A DNA stretch of 27,498 nt, taken from an uncultured Mycoplasmatota bacterium (GTDB lineage: Bacteria > Bacillota_I > Bacilli_A > RF39 > UBA660). Location: NCBI GenBank assembly GCA_900556025.1, contig USNG01000024.1, positions 1 to 27,498 on the forward strand. Direction: 5' to 3'. Position numbers and translations under genes: made by a program. Shown piece after piece: positions 24,900-27,498 of the stretch; the stretch's first letter is position 1, and each line of letters begins with the position of its first letter. The notes under the pieces are model-generated. The model was not told the origin of the DNA and did not search any database. It was given only the letters and a program-made list of their open reading frames with translations.

Positions 24900-24908
24900 C
24901 ACAAACAA

Positions 24909-24934
24909 AAAACTAGTTAATCATAACTAGTTTT
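24909..24934. terminator. Two-way terminator between recA and the DUF5684-like gene
   Basis: AAAACTAGTTA (24909-24919) pairs with TAACTAGTTTT (24924-24934), 11 bp with a 4-base loop. T runs follow on plus (TTTTAATTT) and on minus (TTTTTTGTTTG). The stop codon of the minus-strand gene overlaps it. Confidence 0.8.
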
Positions 24935-25475
24935 AATTTGCAACTTGTTGCTCACTAGAATAATTTCTAAATTCACTCTTATCGAATGCAAGTATTGCAC
25001 TAAATATTAAATCTAAGAAAATAAGACCAACAGCATATCCTTCTGACTTACCAAAACATTTAGAAAGTCTTATAGAAAGTACTATTTTAAGAACTAATGC
25101 AGTAATAGCTCCAATACCTGGAATCAATTGAAGTAGAGAATACCAACCTTCTAAACCAACAATTTCACAAAGAGTCCACGTATTATAAATTGGAATAATT
25201 GCTTTCCATCCTTCTTGTCCAGCCTTAGTAAATATCTTCCAGTTACAAATGATTTTGAATACACCTATTACCAAACCTACAATTGCAATAATAGCAAAAA
25301 AGGCCATAAACCATGCTATAAAAACCCCACCATCAAAGAAGTCATCGTAATCATAAGCACCAAATGATGATCCATCATAACTATAATCTCCATGTAAAGT
25401 ATCATCATAATCATAGTCACCATATGAACCATCAATAGAGTAATCATAAACATTATCTCCAACTACAGTATCCAT
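24933..25475 (-). CDS. DUF5684-like membrane protein with Asp/Tyr/Gly-rich head
   Basis: 180 residues from the ATG at 25475, placed after AAAGGTGG; a GTG at 25484 is inside that site. Residues 1-50 are a low-complexity run dominated by Asp, Tyr, Gly and Ser, with DYDYDD-type units. Membrane helices follow at about 52-75, 105-125 and 150-168. The central KAGQEGWKAIIPIYNTWTL, followed by GLEGWYSLLQLIPGIG, is the hallmark of DUF5684, a family of small membrane proteins in Bacillota, often beside signal peptidases or prepilin-like genes; the function is not known. The acidic tyrosine-rich head is unusual and probably faces outside. It converges on recA and appears to be a single-gene unit. Confidence 0.85.
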   Translation of the reverse strand: MDTVVGDNVYDYSIDGSYGDYDYDDTLHGDYSYDGSSFGAYDYDDFFDGGVFIAWFMAFFAIIAIVGLVIGVFKIICNWKIFTKAGQEGWKAIIPIYNTWTLCEIVGLEGWYSLLQLIPGIGAITALVLKIVLSIRLSKCFGKSEGYAVGLIFLDLIFSAILAFDKSEFRNYSSEQQVAN

Positions 25476-25586
25476 CTTTACCACCTTTCATATATGAATA
25501 TAATTTTATCATAAAATAGTAATAATATAAATTATTTTTAAAAATTATGTAGAATATTATATCTATCAAATAAATGATAAATATAG

Positions 25587-25592
25587 TATAAT
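25587..25592 (+). promoter_or_regulatory. Possible -10 of the VanY-like gene
   Basis: TATAAT lies 14 bases before the ATG at 25606. The -35 position (25564-25569, TATCAA) is weak. The gap of 121 bases to the divergent gene must hold promoters for both. Confidence 0.4.
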
Positions 25593-25605
25593 ATATGTGG
25601 TGAAT

Positions 25606-26568
25606 ATGATGGTTATAAGAAAATTTAATTACGTTAGATTTTTTACATTTATAGCAGTATTACTAGCTATTATAATTGGAATAATTGTTTTTAGTGTGTC
25701 TACTATAAAAAAGATTAACTATAAAAAAACATATGATTATAAATTAACACAAATAAATTATTCTGAATCAGAAATAAAAGAAATAAAAGGCAAACTAAAT
25801 GATTCACAAATAGATAAACTATTAACTATGAAGTATGATGAAAATATAATTGAATTTATAAAAGAAAAATATTTCATTTTTAATAATTTAAATCAATATT
25901 TAGAATATAAATCAAAAAATAAAAAAACAGATAATACAAAGATTGTTTCTATTATTAATACTGAAGCCAATATAGATTGGTTTGATGAAGAAAAAGAAAC
26001 AAATATAGATGAGAAAGAACTAATGCTTGTTAATAGACTATATGGTCTAAAAGAAGACTATGCTCCAGATGATTTAGTTGATGTTCCATCTAAATATGCA
26101 TACACTGGTAAGAAAATAAGTAATAGTATACTTGATCCAATTATATCTTTAATTGAAGCAGGTAGAGAAAGTGGATATACATTTGTAGTAAGCGATGGTT
26201 ATAGAAGTTATCAAGAACAAAAAAATATTTATGATAGTTATGCAAGTAGCATGGGTCTGAGTGAAACAGATAAAATAGTCGCAAGGCCAGGTCATTCAGA
26301 ATATCAAACAGGTCTATCATTTGACTTAATGCCATATAATAAAGTGTTGGATAAACCTAAAGAAAGTCCAGAATATCAATGGCTTAAAGAAAATGCTTAT
26401 AAATATGGGTTTATATTTAGATTTCCAGAAGATAAAACAGATTTAACTGGATTTAATGCAGCTACTTGGAGACTTAGATATGTAGGCACAAGTGCTGCGG
26501 CAATTATTCATAGTGAAAATATATGTTATGAAGAATATTATGCATATTTTGTTAGGGGGAACAAATGA
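25606..26568 (+). CDS. VanY-like (M15) protein with degenerate active site
   Basis: 320 residues from the ATG at 25606; two GTGs just upstream form the GTGGTGA ribosome site. A membrane anchor (about 11-33) leads to an outside region and a VanY/DdcB-type D,D-carboxypeptidase fold at about 150-315 (VVSDGYRSYQEQKNIYDSY, ARPGHSEYQTGLSFDL, GFIFRFPEDKTDLTGF, RLRYVG). Active VanY enzymes carry SEHQTGLAxD and EPWHxRYVG; zinc is held by the His, the Asp and the second His, and Glu is the base. Here they read SEYQTGLSFD and ATWRLRYVG: Tyr233 for His, Ala286 for Glu, Arg289 for His; only Asp240 remains. A non-catalytic, peptidoglycan-binding or regulatory role is likely. The TGA overlaps the glmR ATG, so it is co-translated with a regulator of cell-wall precursor supply. 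Confidence 0.88.
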   Translation: MMVIRKFNYVRFFTFIAVLLAIIIGIIVFSVSTIKKINYKKTYDYKLTQINYSESEIKEIKGKLNDSQIDKLLTMKYDENIIEFIKEKYFIFNNLNQYLEYKSKNKKTDNTKIVSIINTEANIDWFDEEKETNIDEKELMLVNRLYGLKEDYAPDDLVDVPSKYAYTGKKISNSILDPIISLIEAGRESGYTFVVSDGYRSYQEQKNIYDSYASSMGLSETDKIVARPGHSEYQTGLSFDLMPYNKVLDKPKESPEYQWLKENAYKYGFIFRFPEDKTDLTGFNAATWRLRYVGTSAAAIIHSENICYEEYYAYFVRGNK

Positions 26569-27498
26569 AAAATAAAATAGTTGTATTAGGTGGAGGAACA
26601 GGACAATCGGTATTACTTGGAGGACTTAAAAAGTTTCCATTTGATATAACAGCTGTTGTTAGTGTTTGCGATGATGGAAGAAGTACAGGAAAATTAAGGA
26701 AAGCTTTTAACATTCCAGCAATGGGAGATATTAGAAGAGTACTAATATCATTATCAGAAACAGAAGATATAGTAGGTGAATTAGTAAACTATAGATTTAA
26801 AACAAATAATGAATTAGAAGGACATACAATTGGTAATATAATGTTAACTGCATTGAGTGATATAACAGGAAATATGTCTAATGGAATTAAACAAATAAGT
26901 AAAATTCTAAACTTAAAAGGAACAGTACTACCTCTTACAGATGATAATGTTATATTAATGGGAAAAATGGAAGATGGAAGTATTATTGAAGGGGAACATA
27001 ATATAACATTATCTGATAAAAAGATAGAAAAAGTTTATTATAAAAAGACACCTAAAGTAAACACAGAAGTTATCAAGAAAATAAAAGAAAGTGACGCTAT
27101 TATCTTAAGTATGGGAAGTATCTATACAAGTATAATTCCAAATTTATTATGCAAAGAAGTAATTAAAGCAATAGATGAAAGCAAAGCTAAAATAATTTAT
27201 ATTTGTAATATTATGACTCAACCTGGTGAAACTGATGATTTTACTGTAAGTGATCACATAAAACTATTAAATAGTTATTTGGGCAAAAGAAAAATAGACA
27301 TTGTTATAACTAATAGTGAAAAAGTAAGTAAAAAAATTCAAAGAAAATATGAAACTTTAGAACAAAAAGATTTAGTTAAAATAGATGATAAGAATATAGA
27401 TATAGTTAACATTAAAAAGCCGTTTATAAAAATAGAAAATGATGTAATTAGGCATGATAGTATTAAATTGGGGCTAGAAATAATGAATATTTTAATTA
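26565..27498 (+). CDS. yvcK: GlmR/YvcK family protein, 3' end outside window
   Basis: 311 codons are readable from the ATG at 26565, after AGGGGGA; the frame is open at the right edge. YvcK (GlmR) controls carbon flow into UDP-GlcNAc and wall synthesis in Bacillota, and binds UDP-sugars. The nucleotide-binding opening VVLGGGTGQSVLLGGLKKF, VVSVCDDGRSTGKLRKAF, the PAMGDIRRVL block and NIMTQPGETDDFTVSDHI are diagnostic of the CofD-like/YvcK fold. Its start overlaps the VanY-like gene stop by 4 bases. In B. subtilis the neighbours are rapZ (yvcJ) upstream and whiA (yvcL) downstream; rapZ is not upstream here, and whiA would be expected past the right edge. Confidence 0.95.
   Translation, partial: MKNKIVVLGGGTGQSVLLGGLKKFPFDITAVVSVCDDGRSTGKLRKAFNIPAMGDIRRVLISLSETEDIVGELVNYRFKTNNELEGHTIGNIMLTALSDITGNMSNGIKQISKILNLKGTVLPLTDDNVILMGKMEDGSIIEGEHNITLSDKKIEKVYYKKTPKVNTEVIKKIKESDAIILSMGSIYTSIIPNLLCKEVIKAIDESKAKIIYICNIMTQPGETDDFTVSDHIKLLNSYLGKRKIDIVITNSEKVSKKIQRKYETLEQKDLVKIDDKNIDIVNIKKPFIKIENDVIRHDSIKLGLEIMNILI

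Noticed and set aside
1..27498. Mycoplasma-type genetic code (TGA as Trp), suggested by the very low GC.
   Set aside because: TGA terminates the genes ending at 17250 and 26568 with overlapping starts of the next genes, and Trp is encoded by TGG at conserved positions.
1..27498. Prophage, insertion sequence, CRISPR array or tRNA genes.
   Set aside because: No transposase, integrase, phage structural gene, regular spacer-repeat pattern or tRNA cloverleaf was recognised on either strand.

Overview
The window is chromosomal DNA of a very AT-rich Gram-positive-type bacterium. The housekeeping genes (uvrB, miaB, priA, fmt, gpsB, rnpB, pgsA, recA, glmR/yvcK) are of Bacillota type. The gene pairs gpsB-rnpB and rodZ-like-pgsA-(cinA)-recA repeat the order I know from Bacillus. 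TGA ends at least two genes (at 17250 and 26568) and tryptophan is written TGG, so this is genetic code 11, not the Mycoplasma code. The low GC, small gene set and many long extracellular proteins best fit an uncultured gut Bacilli lineage such as RF39; that placement is inference, and I could not run a search.

Layout. (1) 1-1893, minus: an MBOAT O-acyltransferase running off the left edge and a DUF4358-like anchored protein, probably a surface-polymer acylation locus. (2) 1963-6062, minus: a four-gene secretion cassette read from 6062 downwards. It holds a small TasA/CalY-like protein, a multi-pass SipW/ER-type signal peptidase, a DUF5305-like membrane protein, and a DUF6273 protein whose signal peptide resembles that of the TasA-like protein. 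This is the best candidate for a little-described system: a dedicated peptidase with two matching cargos. (3) 6063-6614: a divergent control region. (4) 6615-10560, plus: uvrB, a small membrane protein interrupted by an A8 frameshift site, and miaB. (5) 10707-16650, plus: a surface-protein island. It has two paralogous InlB-repeat proteins (one ending in an ALK/LTK-like glycine-rich domain, the other in a six-cysteine tail), a BspA-type leucine-rich-repeat lipoprotein and a small anchored protein. Two terminators with the same arm sequence bracket its first half.

(6) 16735-21659, plus: a packed run of a HAD-type phosphatase, an MBL-fold hydrolase, priA, fmt and an anchored protein of unknown function, with overlapping or nearly touching starts and stops. 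(7) 21724-24899: a mini-ORF with a possible ATT start, gpsB, RNase P RNA, a short RodZ-like protein, pgsA and recA. recA has its own consensus promoter next to a perfect palindrome that resembles an SOS operator. (8) 24933-25475, minus: a DUF5684-like membrane protein sharing a two-way terminator with recA. (9) 25606-27498, plus: a VanY-like protein that has lost its catalytic and most zinc-binding residues, overlapping the start of glmR/yvcK, which runs off the right edge.

Together the conserved genes cover DNA repair, translation, lipid synthesis and cell-wall growth. The accessory genes all point to the cell surface. Most intergenic gaps hold recognisable -35/-10 promoters (TTGNNN, 17 bp, TATAAT-like) or hairpin-plus-T terminators.
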